Assembly: GCA_019417795.1 (NCBI GenBank)
Contig: DXUR01000171.1
Location: 1 to 6,187 of the forward strand
Direction of reading: 5' to 3'
Source of the DNA: Clostridiales bacterium
Lineage (GTDB): Bacteria; Bacillota_A; Clostridia; Oscillospirales; Oscillospiraceae
Length of the DNA: 6,187 bases
Positions 5,982-6,187 of the stretch are shown here, in pieces; position 1 is the first letter of the stretch; each line of letters begins with the position of its first letter. The position numbers and the translations under genes were made by a program. The notes under the pieces are model-generated. The model was not told where the DNA came from, ran no database searches, and saw only the letters and a list, made by a program, of their open reading frames with translations.

Positions 5982-6187
5982 GCTTATCTGCACCAAGGGG
6001 TGCCGAGGATGTCCGCGCCCCAGCATGGGTCTTTGCGTTGCCGGGTGTGGAGGTGGGTAGCCAGTCCATAAAAGGACGCGGCAGCCGATGTTCGCGTTCG
6101 AGTTGGACGCGCTGTTGTAGTTCACGTAGAACAGCCCGTGGTTCCCGTTCTGGTTATAGTTACCGCCGAAGTGCAGACACGGGTTGG
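5964..6187 (-). CDS. Possible 3' end of a DGR target-like reading frame (partial)
   Basis: One frame of the repeat stays open from the window edge to TAG at 5964-5966, giving 73 residues. The first 36 or so are the Asn-rich lectin-like repeat. The remainder (WTGYPPPHPATQRPMLG onward) has the composition of non-coding DNA read by chance. If the repeat is a VR, this is the C-terminus of a target protein that would continue upstream. If it is a TR, the frame is only a by-product of TR/VR homology. I favour the latter. Confidence 0.28.
   Translation of the reverse strand, partial: NPCLHFGGNYNQNGNHGLFYVNYNSASNSNANIGCRVLLWTGYPPPHPATQRPMLGRGHPRHPLVQISHQDTV
5990..6003 (-). other. Hairpin in the DGR spacer
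   Basis: GCACC pairs with GGTGC across a four-base loop, giving a compact 5-bp stem. A neighbouring weaker stem (CCCA with TGGG, 3-base loop) lies at 6019-6029. Both fall between the template-like repeat and the reverse transcriptase. They have no U-tract, so they are not terminators and fit better as parts of a structured template RNA. Confidence 0.45.
6070..6187 (-). repeat. DGR template repeat (3' part); a variable repeat is the alternative
   Basis: Read on the minus strand, this encodes a C-type-lectin-like DGR repeat: FGGNYNQNGNHGLFY, then NYNSASNSNANIGCR. Of the codons present, ten are Asn, and all ten are AAC, none AAT. This is the signature of adenine-directed mutagenesis, where AAY codons can change to many residues without giving a stop. 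The GC-rich end (ATCGGCTGCCGC, 6078-6089) could be the initiation-of-mutagenic-homing region. I favour TR over VR because a spacer and then the reverse transcriptase follow directly, and because the reading beyond IGCR turns into Pro/His/Arg-rich, unprotein-like sequence. The repeat runs off the window, so its start is unknown. Confidence 0.62.

Larger units (their letters stand above)
5917..6187 (-). ncRNA. Putative DGR template RNA (TR plus structured spacer), partial
   Basis: In characterised DGRs the template RNA contains the TR and a downstream spacer of roughly 140 nt that the reverse transcriptase needs for priming. Here about 170 bases separate the repeat from the reverse transcriptase start, and no convincing gene lies in them. 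The spacer contains three predicted hairpins (6019-6029, 5990-6003 and 5943-5957), consistent with a structured RNA. The function is inferred from this arrangement. The 5' end is outside the window and the 3' end is set at the ribosome binding site only for convenience. Confidence 0.45.

Noticed and set aside
1..6187. CRISPR arrays, tRNA or rRNA genes, phage attachment site
   Set aside because: No regularly spaced repeats, cloverleaf or rRNA-like sequence was seen on either strand, and no integrase or duplicated core was found.

Overview
The window looks like the late end of a tailed phage or prophage from a GC-rich Gram-positive host. A gut clostridium (Oscillospiraceae-like Firmicutes) is my best guess. 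The reasons are the strong AGGAGG ribosome binding sites ahead of nearly every gene, an LLH-family holin, a modular CHAP endolysin and a chitin-binding-like tail appendage protein. All genes lie on the minus strand, so the transcript reads from right to left.

Right edge (about 5900-6187): the tail of an asparagine (AAC)-rich repeat of the kind seen in diversity-generating retroelements (DGRs). It is followed by about 170 bases of untranslated-looking, hairpin-rich spacer and then a DGR-like reverse transcriptase (4795-5898). I read the edge repeat as the template repeat (TR) and the spacer as the rest of the template RNA, though a variable repeat (VR) at the 3' end of a target gene cannot be excluded. 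The reverse transcriptase has the DGR-type IGxxxSQ motif, but its active-site box reads YMDN instead of YxDD. Any target gene, and any Avd accessory gene, must lie outside the window.

Middle (1464-4834): a tightly packed cassette of six genes follows. They are a carbohydrate-binding tail or appendage protein that overlaps the end of the reverse transcriptase, a 60-residue helical protein coupled to it by a GTGA overlap, a 94-residue single-span membrane protein, a 104-residue two-span membrane protein, a 502-residue endolysin (tail-lysozyme-like domain, CHAP domain and two C-terminal wall-binding-like modules) and an LLH holin. A 16-bp-stem rho-independent terminator (1413-1458) closes the operon.

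Left (1-1412): an IS30-family transposase with its own likely promoter sits just past the terminator, also on the minus strand. I could not define its inverted repeats.

Taken together, a retroelement that would diversify a host-recognition protein is transcribed with the adsorption and lysis genes of the phage. The boldest points are the YMDN reverse transcriptase, the structured template-RNA spacer and an inverted repeat that covers the reverse transcriptase start codon.
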